A stretch of 64,000 bases of DNA from a bacterium. Lineage in GTDB: Bacteria > Armatimonadota > Fimbriimonadia > Fimbriimonadales > Fimbriimonadaceae. How positions within the stretch are numbered: the first letter of the stretch is position 1; each line of letters starts with the position of its first letter. The stretch lies in contig JAIXUN010000002.1 in NCBI GenBank assembly GCA_027483535.1, forward strand, positions 1,612,001-1,676,000, given 5' to 3'. Under the pieces are notes generated by a model, which worked only from the letters and a program-made list of their open reading frames with translations, ran no database searches and had not been told where the DNA came from. A program made the translations under genes and the position numbers. Below, piece after piece: positions 7,178 to 15,962 of the stretch.

Positions 7178-8473
7178 TTACTTGAAGAAGTCGAAGTTCT
7201 GGAGTCGATCGCGAACACTCGCAAGGAATTTTCCTGCGATCATTCCGTCGATGATTCGGTGGTCGTACGTGAGAACCAAGTGCATGATCGACCGCACTGC
7301 GATCATGTCGTTGATGATCACCGGAACCTTTTTGATGGAGTAGGTTCCCAAAATGCCCGCCTGAGGAGCATTGATCATTGGCGTTCCAAACAGAGCGCCG
7401 TAGGTCCCTGGATTCGTTAGCGTGAACGTGCCACCTTGAACATCCGTTACGGAAAGCGAGTTTGATCTTGCCTTCTTGGCGATGGCTTCAAGATCCTTCG
7501 CAATCTCCACCAGCGACTTAGTGTGGCAGTCTCGGATAACCGGAACGATTAGCCCGTCCTCACCCTTGGCCCCAAGGGCAACCGCGATTCCCATGTGCAC
7601 GCCTTTATTCTTGACAATGTTGTTGTCCGGCATAAGCGCGCTGTTCATGAGCGGGAACTCTAGTAGGGACTCGGTCAGTGCCTTGATGAAGAACGGGGTG
7701 TACGTGAGCTTCACTCCGAACTGTTCTTGGAACGACTCCTTGTTTCGGTCTCGGAAGGCCACCATCGAAGTCACGTCGACTTCGGTGATGGTTGAAACCG
7801 TCGGGACTTGCGACGATTTCAGCATATGGTCTGCGATCATCTTGCGCATGCCCACTAGCGGCACAAGTTCTTGATCCGGACCGGCAACCGTCGCTGCGAC
7901 AGGCTTCTCCTCGATTTTCGGAGCAGCCTTGGGTGCTGCGGGTGCAGGGGCTGCTTTCGGAGCACTGCCTGCAAGAAATGCCTCGACATCCTTCTTGGTA
8001 ACTCGACCGCCTTCCCCGCTGCCGGCGATAGACGTGAGTTGAGCTTCGGAAATTCCGTGCTCCTTGGCCATTGCTCGAACCACTGGGGTGAACCACTTTC
8101 GGCTACCATCGGCGGCCGTAACCGAACTCGCAACTTCTGCGACAGGCGCAGCGGCTGCTGCAGGGGCTGATGCTGCTGTTGCAGGCTCTGCCGAAGGAGT
8201 CGGCGCTTCGGTGGAACCCGCTTGGCCCGGAACCCCGGCTGGGTCGATGATTCCCATTGCAGCGAAGACCAGCACTGGGTCTCCTTCTTTAATAAGGATC
8301 TGAGTGAGGACGCCGGATGCAGGTGAGGGCAACTCGGTGTTGACTTTGTCGGTCATGATCTCAACGACCGGCTCGTCTTCCTTAACGAATTCGCCCACTT
8401 TCTTCAACCAGCGACTGACCGTTCCTTCGTGGACCGATTCGCCGAGCTCGGGCATCAAGATCTCGATTGCCAT
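7178..8473 (-). CDS. Dihydrolipoamide acyltransferase (E2) of a 2-oxoacid dehydrogenase complex
   Basis: Core enzyme that moves the acyl group from E1 to CoA. Domains in order: lipoyl domain (residues 1-80, lipoyl Lys43 in TDKV), a long Ala/Pro linker, E3-binding domain (about 128-168, PVVRAMAKEHG...GEGGRVTKKDV), a second Ala/Pro linker and the catalytic domain ending with HRIIDG (His405, Asp409). Sequence alone does not settle whether the substrate is 2-oxoglutarate, pyruvate or branched-chain oxoacids; E1 and E3 genes are not in the window. TAAACT (8482-8487) lies 8 nt before the ATG and no SD is visible, suggesting leaderless translation. Confidence 0.9.
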   Translation of the reverse strand: MAIEILMPELGESVHEGTVSRWLKKVGEFVKEDEPVVEIMTDKVNTELPSPASGVLTQILIKEGDPVLVFAAMGIIDPAGVPGQAGSTEAPTPSAEPATAASAPAAAAAPVAEVASSVTAADGSRKWFTPVVRAMAKEHGISEAQLTSIAGSGEGGRVTKKDVEAFLAGSAPKAAPAPAAPKAAPKIEEKPVAATVAGPDQELVPLVGMRKMIADHMLKSSQVPTVSTITEVDVTSMVAFRDRNKESFQEQFGVKLTYTPFFIKALTESLLEFPLMNSALMPDNNIVKNKGVHMGIAVALGAKGEDGLIVPVIRDCHTKSLVEIAKDLEAIAKKARSNSLSVTDVQGGTFTLTNPGTYGALFGTPMINAPQAGILGTYSIKKVPVIINDMIAVRSIMHLVLTYDHRIIDGMIAGKFLASVRDRLQNFDFFK

Positions 8474-8570
8474 GATATGTTAGTTTACCGATAGGATTTT
8501 CGAAGGTGGTTTCTTCCCTTCACTGTTAACTACGATTCCAGCCTGGGATACGGCACCTTCAGCGATAAAG

Positions 8571-9494
8571 TCAAACGCCTGCTTCCAAGAAACTCTTCAA
8601 GTCAGCTTCGTTAACAACCGGCTCGCCAAGAGCAACATTGTTCAATCGCCCGTTCATCATCCAACTCTCGAGCTCAGTGACGAGTTCAAAGAGGTGGTCG
8701 AACGACTCGACATAGAACAATATCGGCTGATAAGTGTCAATTTCAAAATGTTGATTGATCACCCACTCGAGCTGAATGGGATATCGCTGCACTTCCGCCG
8801 ATTCTATAGCGTGCTCAATCTCCCCATACGAACTGAGCAGACCCGACCCGTAAACCTTGAGTCCGTCCGAATTGGAAGACTTCATCAGTCCAAATTCGAT
8901 GGTGAACCAGAAGAACCGAGCCATCGCGCGGATAATGCTCGAGAGCCGGTGGAGGCTCTGTTCGTCTCGACCAGAACTCGCGGCTATCTCTGCTGCTCGG
9001 TGGGCACAGTCTCCGAACCTCACCAAGGCATCGGCAAATGCCTTATCCGTGTGCATTGGCACGTGCCCCGCGATGTCGTGAAAGATATCCGGTTCCGGCA
9101 GATAGTCAAGCTTCTCCGCTGAGCGAATCGTGATGGTCGTTGGGAATTCTCGATTGCGAAGGCAATCAAAAAAAGTGAACGCGGGGACATAGCCGCTTAC
9201 TGCCTTGGCTCGAAACCCGGTGAGGGGATTGAGAAATCCATTCACGTCCTCCAGCTTTGGGACTCGATCGGGGTTGAAGCACAGGGATTCGATCCCACGG
9301 AGAAAGTGCTCGTTGGCGTACTTTTCCCAACGGTCGTGCATCCGAGCGTAGAGCCGGTTCCAGGCCGTGTGATTCTCTTCCGAGTACAGCTCGTAGGGCT
9401 GGTGAATGTAAAGGTCCCCCGCCGCCCGAGCCTCCTCGATGAAGGGCGCCTGCGTTGTTGTGAGACCGATTCTTGAGCTGGATTGAGCTTCCAC
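8571..9494 (-). CDS. phhA: Phenylalanine 4-hydroxylase (aromatic amino acid hydroxylase)
   Basis: Pterin-dependent, non-heme iron enzyme converting phenylalanine to tyrosine. The 307 residues show the iron site: His139 and His144 in HDIAGHVP and Glu200 in FWFTIEFG, the 2-His-1-carboxylate triad; also GFLNPLTGFRAK and YGSGLLSSYGE. No N-terminal regulatory ACT domain, as usual for bacterial enzymes. The start is GTG at 9494. A perfect dyad GCCGAT-GA-ATCGGC (9527-9540) sits about 33 bp upstream and could be an operator. Its pterin-recycling partner PhhB is not in the window. Confidence 0.92.
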   Translation of the reverse strand: MEAQSSSRIGLTTTQAPFIEEARAAGDLYIHQPYELYSEENHTAWNRLYARMHDRWEKYANEHFLRGIESLCFNPDRVPKLEDVNGFLNPLTGFRAKAVSGYVPAFTFFDCLRNREFPTTITIRSAEKLDYLPEPDIFHDIAGHVPMHTDKAFADALVRFGDCAHRAAEIAASSGRDEQSLHRLSSIIRAMARFFWFTIEFGLMKSSNSDGLKVYGSGLLSSYGEIEHAIESAEVQRYPIQLEWVINQHFEIDTYQPILFYVESFDHLFELVTELESWMMNGRLNNVALGEPVVNEADLKSFLEAGV

Positions 9495-9603
9495 GTTGAA
9501 CCCCGATACTGAGGATCTAGGTTACCGCCGATGAATCGGCGATTGAAATCCAGAGTTCAGAGTTGCTGCGCCCGGAGCAAGCGAGCCTTGCTAACTTTGC
9601 CCT

Positions 9604-9996
9604 TTAAACCTTTTTGAAAAGATTGAACCGACGTCCACCCGATGGTGTGGGTTGATCGTCGTACCCGCCACGGGGTTGAAGAACCCGCTTCGACAGCACA
9701 AAGGCGGCGATGGAAAGAACGATCGGTCCGACCATGCTCACCAAGTGGGCGCCAAAAATGGCCCGTTGGTGATACTTGATCAGAACGTATCGGTACATCT
9801 CGTCCGTTGCAATCGGCATGGATCCTTTGACACCAACAATGAAAGCAAGGATGAGTGGAATGTAGAAGCTCCACCACAGCTTTGCCCGGATGCCGTAGTT
9901 TCTGTAAGCTTGAACAGTTGCAACAAACAAGAAGATTCCAAAGACCATCAGTAGTCCAGGAAGAATGATTATTTGTTTCCACGAATCGGGCAGCAT
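9604..9996 (-). CDS. Small membrane protein, unknown function
   Basis: A 130-residue protein with three hydrophobic segments: about residues 9-28 (IILPGLLMVFGIFLFVATV), 44-58 (FYIPLILAFIVGVKG) and 83-102 (LVSMVGPIVLSIAAFVL). The tail after residue 103 is polar and basic (PRGGYDD...GGRRFNLFKKV), likely cytosolic. No family recognised. It lies between the lipoprotein gene (142 bp upstream, separated by a terminator) and phhA on the same strand, so it is probably its own transcript or a leader gene for phhA. No strong SD seen. Confidence 0.65.
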   Translation of the reverse strand: MLPDSWKQIIILPGLLMVFGIFLFVATVQAYRNYGIRAKLWWSFYIPLILAFIVGVKGSMPIATDEMYRYVLIKYHQRAIFGAHLVSMVGPIVLSIAAFVLSKRVLQPRGGYDDQPTPSGGRRFNLFKKV

Positions 9997-10091
9997 TACA
10001 GTTCACTCGCCCAAATTGGGCACGCTTGTTATGTTGGCAAGTTTGATGCCATTCAACGGCTTAGAAAGCCGAATTTGTTCTTGAATCAACG

Positions 10092-10125
10092 AAAAAAACA
10101 CCCGTTCAAGAATTTGAACGGGTGT
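10092..10125 (-). terminator. Terminator of the lacI-GH13-pseudopilin-lipoprotein unit
   Basis: 12-bp perfect stem ACACCCGTTCAA / TTGAACGGGTGT (10098-10109 with 10114-10125) with a 4-nt loop. On the minus strand it is followed by seven T (A-run 10092-10098). Confidence 0.88.
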
Positions 10126-10138
10126 CGTGATCATAGAA

Positions 10139-10420
10139 TCATCTTCCGCTTGCACCGGCCGGACCTTCTGATCCACCGGATTTCAGCTGCTCGATAAAGT
10201 TCTTCTTCTCTTCCTCGGACATTTCGCGACCGTTGATGGCCGAAATTTTCTGGTCCATGGAGAGAGGGGCCGACTTAAGTTGCTTGAACCACTCTTCATT
10301 CGGCTGGTTCTTGATTGCCTGATTGGCTTGGTCGGCAGAAGCAACATCAGGACCGCCTTCTGCGCAACCGGCAATGAAAAGGCAACCTAACAACGCCGCA
10401 CCCAATAATTTCTTCAGCAT
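10139..10420 (-). CDS. Small lipoprotein, unknown function
   Basis: A 93-residue protein with a lipoprotein signal: MLKKLLGAALLGCLFIAGC, where IAGC (Cys19) is the best lipobox. After it come 74 polar residues rich in Gln, Asn, Glu and Lys (MSEEEKKNFIEQLKSGG) ending in a Gly/Ala/Ser tail, with no recognised domain. GGGAGG lies about 10 nt before the ATG. It is the last gene before the terminator and follows the pseudopilin gene by 57 bp, so it probably belongs to the starch-utilisation operon controlled by LacI. It would sit on the inner or outer membrane. Confidence 0.75.
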   Translation of the reverse strand: MLKKLLGAALLGCLFIAGCAEGGPDVASADQANQAIKNQPNEEWFKQLKSAPLSMDQKISAINGREMSEEEKKNFIEQLKSGGSEGPAGASGR

Positions 10421-10477
10421 CTCTTTCTTCCTCCCAGGAGTGACCCCGGAGAATAGATCTCCGAGGTCAATGGATTC

Positions 10478-11305
10478 TTACTGAACGGAAGGGTCTCCGT
10501 AGGAGAGGCCCCAACCGCGCCAGGTTCGGCTCTCAACGCCGTTCTCCCACTCTTGGAGGGTCGGAACGAGTTGTCGCGTCGGATAGAACTTTGCGTGTCC
10601 ATCAAGGTGAGCAACGTTGGAACCGTTTCCGAACCAGCCCTTGAAGTTTCCGCCCCAGTAGCTAGCGGAAGAACCACCAAGCGAAGCTCCGTTTCCGCAG
10701 ATGCCATCAACGCATCCGCCCGGCCAGTAGGTACCGGCAACCGGGAAGTCGACCCAAACAACAACCTTGGCAACGTTCACGAACGCCGGGTCGGTCATGG
10801 AGCGAGGAACCTCGTGCCAGTCACCGTTGGCGCACTGTCGACCGCCGTTTTGGATCCATGCGTTCCATTCGTAGTCAAGAGGCGGGTAGATGTCGTTGTA
10901 GAAGTTCGCTTGACCGCGCGTGGAAACACCCAGACCAACGCAGGGGCTCGCCGGGTCGATCATGAAGTTGCCGAACGGGTTGTTACCTTGCTTTCGCTGG
11001 TAGGTTCCTTCTCGGAAGCTGGATGCTGGATTCTTGAAGATGTCTCGGTTCTTTGCATAAGGGAAGATCCGAGCAGCGTTTACGTACCAGTGCGGCCAGT
11101 TGGTTACAGGCAGCATATCGTCGTTATCGGAAGCATAAATGATGCCTGCGGTATCGATGTTCTTCAGGTTGGAGAGGTCGGCAGTCTTCTTAGCTGCAAG
11201 CTTGGCTTGGGCGAAAACCGGGAAGAGGATGGCGGCAAGAATCGCAATGATTGCGATAACTACGAGAAGCTCGATGAGCGTGAACGCGTTGCGTCGATTG
11301 ATCAT
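10478..11305 (-). CDS. Pseudopilin-like protein in an amylase operon
   Basis: A 275-residue protein beginning [20 protein letters not shown]: prepilin peptidase site after a 6-residue basic leader, then a hydrophobic helix. The body is rich in Trp, Tyr, Gly and Asn. The C-terminal motif [13 protein letters not shown] resembles H-X9-DG but has Phe where the first His should be. Its ATG overlaps the TAA of the GH13 gene as TAATG, so translation is probably coupled. This ties the fibre-like protein to starch breakdown; it may hold the enzyme or bind substrate at the surface, which is inference only. Confidence 0.83.
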   Translation of the reverse strand: MINRRNAFTLIELLVVIAIIAILAAILFPVFAQAKLAAKKTADLSNLKNIDTAGIIYASDNDDMLPVTNWPHWYVNAARIFPYAKNRDIFKNPASSFREGTYQRKQGNNPFGNFMIDPASPCVGLGVSTRGQANFYNDIYPPLDYEWNAWIQNGGRQCANGDWHEVPRSMTDPAFVNVAKVVVWVDFPVAGTYWPGGCVDGICGNGASLGGSSASYWGGNFKGWFGNGSNVAHLDGHAKFYPTRQLVPTLQEWENGVESRTWRGWGLSYGDPSVQ

Positions 11306-13461
11306 TAGTTTATGCTCCGTGCATGTCCCAGACCAAACTTGGGCTGGAAACGAGGCGCGAAACGATGGACGAGCATCGTCGATCGTCGGCCAGGATAATG
11401 GCTGTCTTTTGAGAGAGCAAGAATGATGCCTTGCTTTCCACTAAGAGCAAATTTCTGTCGGGTAGCGCGAAGTTTGTGTTTCTTCCCGCTAAGAACGTCG
11501 ATAACCTCGCGGCCGACAAGCGGCTGAAGCTCGGTTTTAGAGAAATCTAATTCAACTTCTTGCGAAGTTTCGGATCGATTGATCACGGTCACAACCGCAT
11601 CGCTTTTCGTCGATCTTGCGAAGGCGAATGTGCCTGCGTCGTCGTTGGTCGAAAGGATGGTCGGCTTTCCGTGCTGCAGTGCCTCTGATGACCTACGAGC
11701 AGCAACCAACGACTTGTACAGTTGGAGTGTAGGGTTCGAGTCCACCACTAGATCCCATCGCATTCCTCGGCGATTGTCCGGGTCTTCCCCGCCCGTCATG
11801 CCGATCTCTTCTCCGTAAAAGATAGAAGGAACGCCGACCCAAGTGAACTGGACCATGGCCGCTAGGTGGGCCTTGCAAGTGTCTTCGTTGCAAACAGTGA
11901 GGAAGCGCGCTGTATCGTGGCTGCTCAGGAGGTTAAAGAGATTCCTCGAAACCTGCGGCGCATACCGATAGTAGTTCGCCATCAGTTTGGAAGCGAACAT
12001 GGATGGTGGCATCGTTTGCTTGGCGAAGAACTCGATAGAAGCCGTCCGGAAGTCGTAGTTCATGGCCGAGTCCCACTGGTCGCCTCCAAGCCATTGAGAA
12101 GCATCGGTCCAGACTTCACCGAGAATCCAAGAATTCGTATTCTCAGCCTTTGCGACTTTTCTAAGAGCCTTCCAAAGAGACGGATCAACCTCGTTAGCCA
12201 CGTCTAGACGCATCCCGTCCACGCCGCGCTTCAGCCAGAACTTGCTGACATCAAGGAGCTCTTTTTGAACGTCCGGTTCCGTTACTCGCAACTTCGGCAT
12301 CGCCGGGAAGTTCGCCCAAGCGTGGTAGTTCGGCGGGTTCTGCACCTTGATCGGGAAGGAGTGAACCGTGTACCAACTTCGATAAGGGCTGCTTTCGCCC
12401 TTCTCTCGAAGATCCTTAAATGCAAAGTAGTTCACAGACGTGTGGTTGAAAGCGAAGTCGAGAACAACCTTCATGGAGTTCGCTTTCAAGCTTTTGACGA
12501 GAGAATCGAATTCCGGGTTCGTTCCAAAGTCTGGGGCCACTTTGCGATAGTCGTCGGTATCGTAGCGGTGATTCGAAGGCGACTCGAAAATTGGGTTCAA
12601 GTAGAGGGAATTGACACCCAGTTGTCGCAGGTAACCGAGTTTAGATTGAATGCCTGCAATGTCCCCGCCGAGTCGAGTTCGATAGGTTGGCTTTGCATTC
12701 CACGGCTCGGTTCCGGGCAGATCGTTCGTGGCAGAACCGTTCTCAAAGCGATCTGGAAACACCTGATAGAACACCGCAGACTCAATCCAGTTGGGTGTTT
12801 TGAATACTCCGGCTTCCGAACTAAGTGCAAGAAGTTCTGGGTCTGAGAAGCCGTTTCTTCCCCAAGAAATATGTTTGGAACCCAAATCAATATCGAGTCG
12901 ATACGACTTCGTGTTTGATCCGAGAATTGCCTCGTACCACTCGTAAAGATCGTCTGACGTGATCAGAGCGGCGGGCACACTTCCCTTCTCGGTAACAACC
13001 TTTACGCCCTCAACGTCGTCTTTGCGAAGTCGAATGCGGACGTGGATACCATCGGTGTCTCGAACGAGGAACGGAATGGACTGACTATGCGCGACGGCCT
13101 CTTTGGTCAGTTCCGAATCCGTCCGAGAAGCTTTGTTGTCGAACCACTCCGGTGCCACGATGAGAACGGAGTTTGTATTCCCTCCACCGTCGGTTTCGTT
13201 CTTCGGGTTGGTTGGATCCAGCACCCAAGTTGAGCCGTCAATGACAAACTTGTAGCGATGCGAACCGTAAGGAAGCCGAACTTCTGCAGACCATGATTTT
13301 CCATCGTCTGATTTCAGCGGTAGATTCTCCCGGTTCCAATCATTGAAAGTTCCGGCAACGGAAACTGTTTTCGCCGGAGAGGTCGTTCGGAAGACGAACT
13401 TATGCAGTCTCGTCTCGGTTGCGTTTGCTAAAAGTAGAGCTCCCGCAAGCACAAGGTTCAC
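11305..13461 (-). CDS. Secreted GH13 alpha-amylase (cyclomaltodextrinase/neopullulanase-like)
   Basis: Hydrolyses alpha-1,4-glucans. Layout of the 718 residues: signal peptide (1-15), an AMPK/CBM48-like glycan-binding domain (about 18-102, [11 protein letters not shown] and [11 protein letters not shown]), a second beta domain (about 125-210), then the catalytic barrel with nucleophile D420 ([11 protein letters not shown]), acid/base E449 (WILGEVWTD) and D516 (SSHDTARF). MPKLR near 388 recalls the MPKLN signature of GH13_20 enzymes. The ATG overlaps the lacI stop as ATGA. Codons 440-444 contain a perfect copy of the operator found at the head of the operon. The stop joins the pseudopilin start as TAATG. 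Confidence 0.9.
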   Translation of the reverse strand: MNLVLAGALLLANATETRLHKFVFRTTSPAKTVSVAGTFNDWNRENLPLKSDDGKSWSAEVRLPYGSHRYKFVIDGSTWVLDPTNPKNETDGGGNTNSVLIVAPEWFDNKASRTDSELTKEAVAHSQSIPFLVRDTDGIHVRIRLRKDDVEGVKVVTEKGSVPAALITSDDLYEWYEAILGSNTKSYRLDIDLGSKHISWGRNGFSDPELLALSSEAGVFKTPNWIESAVFYQVFPDRFENGSATNDLPGTEPWNAKPTYRTRLGGDIAGIQSKLGYLRQLGVNSLYLNPIFESPSNHRYDTDDYRKVAPDFGTNPEFDSLVKSLKANSMKVVLDFAFNHTSVNYFAFKDLREKGESSPYRSWYTVHSFPIKVQNPPNYHAWANFPAMPKLRVTEPDVQKELLDVSKFWLKRGVDGMRLDVANEVDPSLWKALRKVAKAENTNSWILGEVWTDASQWLGGDQWDSAMNYDFRTASIEFFAKQTMPPSMFASKLMANYYRYAPQVSRNLFNLLSSHDTARFLTVCNEDTCKAHLAAMVQFTWVGVPSIFYGEEIGMTGGEDPDNRRGMRWDLVVDSNPTLQLYKSLVAARRSSEALQHGKPTILSTNDDAGTFAFARSTKSDAVVTVINRSETSQEVELDFSKTELQPLVGREVIDVLSGKKHKLRATRQKFALSGKQGIILALSKDSHYPGRRSTMLVHRFAPRFQPKFGLGHARSIN
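12130..12143. promoter_or_regulatory. Candidate intragenic LacI-family operator
   Basis: AGAATTCGTATTCT, identical over 14 bases to the two sites at 14510 and 14542. It lies inside the amylase gene, about 2.4 kb downstream of them. The site is near-palindromic around a central CpG, as LacI-family operators are. Confidence 0.55.
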
Positions 13462-14480
13462 ATCGACCTCCCGTTTCGAGTCGACGAGCCTCTTGCTTTG
13501 AGTTCCACCGGGATGATCATCCGCTTCTCACGGAACGTCGCCTTGTTTTCAATGGTCCCAAGGAGTCGCCGCACGGCCTCACCAACGATTCGCGAGATGT
13601 TCAAGCTGACGCTGCTCAAGCCACCTTCGGTGAAGTTGCAGTAAGCCGTATCGTTGAAGGAGACGATTCCGAGTTGATCGGGGATGGAAATTTTAAGTTG
13701 GCGCGCGGCCATTACAGCGCCGATCGCCATGTAGTCGTCGAGAACAACCAGGGCATCCGGTCGATTTGGTCCGGAAAGCACTTCTAAAGCATGGTTGTAC
13801 GCCGTCTCCAAACCGAAACCGGCGTGGATGACGTTGATCGGAATCTCCGTGTCTTGCGCGGCGGCTACGTACCCACAGATTCGGTCTTCGGAGACGGTAA
13901 CCCCTCGCGGACCGCCAAGCATCGCAATGCGTCGATAACCTTGCTCGACCAGGTGGCGCGTGGCAAGTTCCCCAGCGAAGACGTTGTCGTTATCAACGGA
14001 CAAGATGCCAGAGAAATCGCCTGGGTTCCCAATGAGGACGAACGGGAAATTGTCTTCTTGAAGCTTAACAATTCGCTCGTCTCGCGCCTCGGATTCAACG
14101 AGAATCAGACCATCTACCCGGCGGGTCCGGAGCATCTCGTCATAAATGGCTTTGTGGCTGGTGCCCTCGGCAACGTGATCGATGCAGAGGTGATAGGGAG
14201 TTCCACTTAGCTTGTCGAGAATGGACCCAATGAGATGAGCGAAGAATGGGTCGTCACCAATGCCACCTTCGGGTCGGTTGATCACGAGACCGATCAAGCC
14301 GGCTCGTTTGCTTCGAAGGGCCCGTGCTCGAACGTCAGGCTTGTAGTTTTGCTCTCGCATCACCCGCATCACGCGGGATCGGATGACTTCTTCCACTCGA
14401 GCATCGCCCGCAAGAACCCGCGAAACCGTGGCTTGGCTCACGTCCGCTAATCTTGCTATGTCTCGCTGAGTCACCCTCAT
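13458..14480 (-). CDS. LacI-family transcriptional regulator of the amylase operon
   Basis: DNA-binding repressor with a periplasmic-binding-protein-like sugar-sensing domain. The 340 residues begin with the LacI helix-turn-helix (VTQRDIARLADVSQATVSRVLAG), the hinge helix (PDVRARALRSKRAG) and then the ligand domain (IGLVINRPEGG..., DDYMAIGAVMAARQL, GIVSFNDTAY). The start is ATG 14480 with GGAG upstream; the open frame runs 20 codons further but would place the operator inside the gene. It heads the operon and overlaps the amylase start as ATGA, so it likely represses itself and the amylase until a maltodextrin-like sugar binds. Confidence 0.9.
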   Translation of the reverse strand: MRVTQRDIARLADVSQATVSRVLAGDARVEEVIRSRVMRVMREQNYKPDVRARALRSKRAGLIGLVINRPEGGIGDDPFFAHLIGSILDKLSGTPYHLCIDHVAEGTSHKAIYDEMLRTRRVDGLILVESEARDERIVKLQEDNFPFVLIGNPGDFSGILSVDNDNVFAGELATRHLVEQGYRRIAMLGGPRGVTVSEDRICGYVAAAQDTEIPINVIHAGFGLETAYNHALEVLSGPNRPDALVVLDDYMAIGAVMAARQLKISIPDQLGIVSFNDTAYCNFTEGGLSSVSLNISRIVGEAVRRLLGTIENKATFREKRMIIPVELKARGSSTRNGRSM

Positions 14481-14509
14481 TGGCACTCCGAAATTCCTGG
14501 AACTTTCCG

Positions 14510-14523
14510 AGAATTCGTATTCT
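14510..14523. promoter_or_regulatory. LacI-family operator, promoter-proximal copy
   Basis: AGAATTCGTATTCT, half-sites AGAATTC/AGAATAC around a central CpG. It lies 30 bp upstream of the lacI ATG and 32 bp (about three helical turns) from the next copy. Confidence 0.75.
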
Positions 14524-14541
14524 TGAAAAGTGTTATACACG

Positions 14542-14555
14542 AGAATTCGTATTCT
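14542..14555. promoter_or_regulatory. LacI-family operator, upstream copy
   Basis: Second identical AGAATTCGTATTCT. It lies between a candidate -35 (GATAAA, rc of 14555-14560) and -10 (TATAAC, rc of 14532-14537) on the minus strand, or at the start point if TATGAT (rc of 14558-14563) is the -10. Either place would block RNA polymerase. Confidence 0.75.
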
Positions 14556-14580
14556 TTATCATATTCACGAAATATTCTCG

Positions 14581-14616
14581 CAAAAAAATCGGGGCATCCT
14601 AAAAGGACACCCCGAT
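14581..14616 (-). terminator. Terminator of the response regulator gene
   Basis: ATCGGGG ... CCCCGAT stem with an inner TCCT/AGGA extension (14588-14616), followed on the minus strand by a run of seven T. It separates this gene from the lacI promoter. Confidence 0.85.
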
Positions 14617-14638
14617 TGTCGTGATCGCTAGAGAGTGA

Positions 14639-15049
14639 TCAGAGGTCGTATCGCTTGCTTCCGCCGCCACCGTTGGGGTCTGCGCCGTCCGTGATTCGCT
14701 TCACGAAGGTCACCAACTCCATTGGGTTGAAGGGCTTGGTCAGATACATGTCAGCCCCGTAGTGATACCCCTCGAAAACGTCCTTGTCCTGTGCCTTTGC
14801 TGTGAGCATGATGACAGGAAGGTTCTCGGTCTCGGGGTCACGTCGCAGGCTCTTCAGAACCTCAAAGCCGTCCATGTACGGCATCATCACGTCGAGGACA
14901 CAGCAGTCTGGCTTTTCGGCACGGATCTTCTCCAGACCCTCTTTGCCATCAAACGCAGTAACAACCGTGTACCCGTTGCGCTCGAGGTTGACCTGGATCA
15001 ATCGCACGATATGTCGCTCGTCGTCACAAACCAGAATCTTTCGCGGCAT
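14639..15049 (-). CDS. Single-domain response regulator (CheY-like)
   Basis: A 136-residue receiver domain without output domain. Phosphorylation site Asp53 (LDVMMP), acidic pocket Asp9-Asp10 (CDDE), Thr83 (MLTAK) and Lys105 (TKPF) are all present. The tail GADPNGGGGSKRYDL is flexible. It would relay a phosphate to a partner such as the motor switch or another kinase. A histidine kinase without receiver lies 2 kb away (17216-18814) but on the other strand. A TATAAT on the minus strand (15070-15075) and AGGAG before the ATG give a conventional promoter and ribosome site. Confidence 0.92.
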   Translation of the reverse strand: MPRKILVCDDERHIVRLIQVNLERNGYTVVTAFDGKEGLEKIRAEKPDCCVLDVMMPYMDGFEVLKSLRRDPETENLPVIMLTAKAQDKDVFEGYHYGADMYLTKPFNPMELVTFVKRITDGADPNGGGGSKRYDL

Positions 15050-15171
15050 TCAGTTCTCCTAAGGCTCGATTATAAGCGAACGAATCGTACCCGAACATAT
15101 GCGGGCTTCGGTTCGATCTCCCTAACATATATCATCTTGGCATCCTGAGGTGGAAAGGTAACCTCTTCTTC

Positions 15172-15957
15172 GTGAAACTTTGCCGGTTTGAACTGAAAAG
15201 TGAGCCCGGGACCTCCCGATCGGGGATTGTCTACAGTGGAAAGGTCTACGAGACCGATGGATCGCAGCCAATCGCGATTCACGAGGCGGCGGATGTAAGA
15301 CCGCTGGCGCCCATCGCGAGCGTTCCCTCAATTCGATTCTTTTCAGCTTCAAACGAAGATCGTGAACCGGACGATCTGCCGTATAACTATGGAAATCCCG
15401 GTTCCATCGCCGGACCCAGCCAGGTCATCGCAACCCCGGTAAAGGGTCTAGAACTGGCCGTATTGCCTTATCTAGCGTGCGTTGTCGTGGATGGAGGATA
15501 TCGATTCGATTTTGCCGAGGTGGATCGAGCCATTCTTGGATTCACGTTGATAAACGTTCTCACTTCCCTAGATTTGAATCGACAAGACGAGGGACTGGGC
15601 ATGAACGGCCGGGCGTACGACCTTGGCGTAAACATGGGTCCGGTCATCACGACCCCCGATGAATTGGCGGACGTTCTTATAGACAGCGAGAGCGGCAGCA
15701 CCTACGCACTCGGCTACTCACTTCGTGTCAATGGCGTGGACAAGGCCAAAGGCGACTGGGCGACGCTTCAAACCACGTTCGAAAGCGCTCTCGTCTCCGC
15801 ATCAGCCAACGCAACTCTTCGAGCGGGAGATGTTATTGCGATCGGGCCGCTTTTCCCGACCGAACTTTGCACCATCTCGCCGAGCGATGAGGTTTCGCTT
15901 AGCGTAGAACGACTCGGCGTCTTGTCGACGAAGGTCTTGACCGACCCCGACCTCTAA
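15172..15957 (+). CDS. Divergent fumarylacetoacetate hydrolase (FAH) family protein
   Basis: A 261-residue protein with the FAH fold: NYGNPGSIAGPSQVI in the first half, GFTLINVLTSLDLN, NMGPVITTPDEL and the closing LRAGDVIAIGPL ... ERLGVLSTKVL. FAH enzymes cleave or hydrate beta-diketo acids with a metal held by an E-x-E pair; here that segment reads GLELAVL, so the first Glu is missing, and the activity may differ or be lost. Start GTG at 15172, 7 nt after a TAACCT box. It is followed 5 bp later by the M16 peptidase gene. The substrate is unknown. Confidence 0.75.
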   Translation: MKLCRFELKSEPGTSRSGIVYSGKVYETDGSQPIAIHEAADVRPLAPIASVPSIRFFSASNEDREPDDLPYNYGNPGSIAGPSQVIATPVKGLELAVLPYLACVVVDGGYRFDFAEVDRAILGFTLINVLTSLDLNRQDEGLGMNGRAYDLGVNMGPVITTPDELADVLIDSESGSTYALGYSLRVNGVDKAKGDWATLQTTFESALVSASANATLRAGDVIAIGPLFPTELCTISPSDEVSLSVERLGVLSTKVLTDPDL

Positions 15958-15962
15958 TTCTT

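Noticed and set aside
9056-9069. TTGGCACGTGCC as a sigma-54 element or palindromic site
   Set aside because: It is inside the phhA coding frame, encodes a conserved part of the iron site region and lacks a TTGC at the right spacing.
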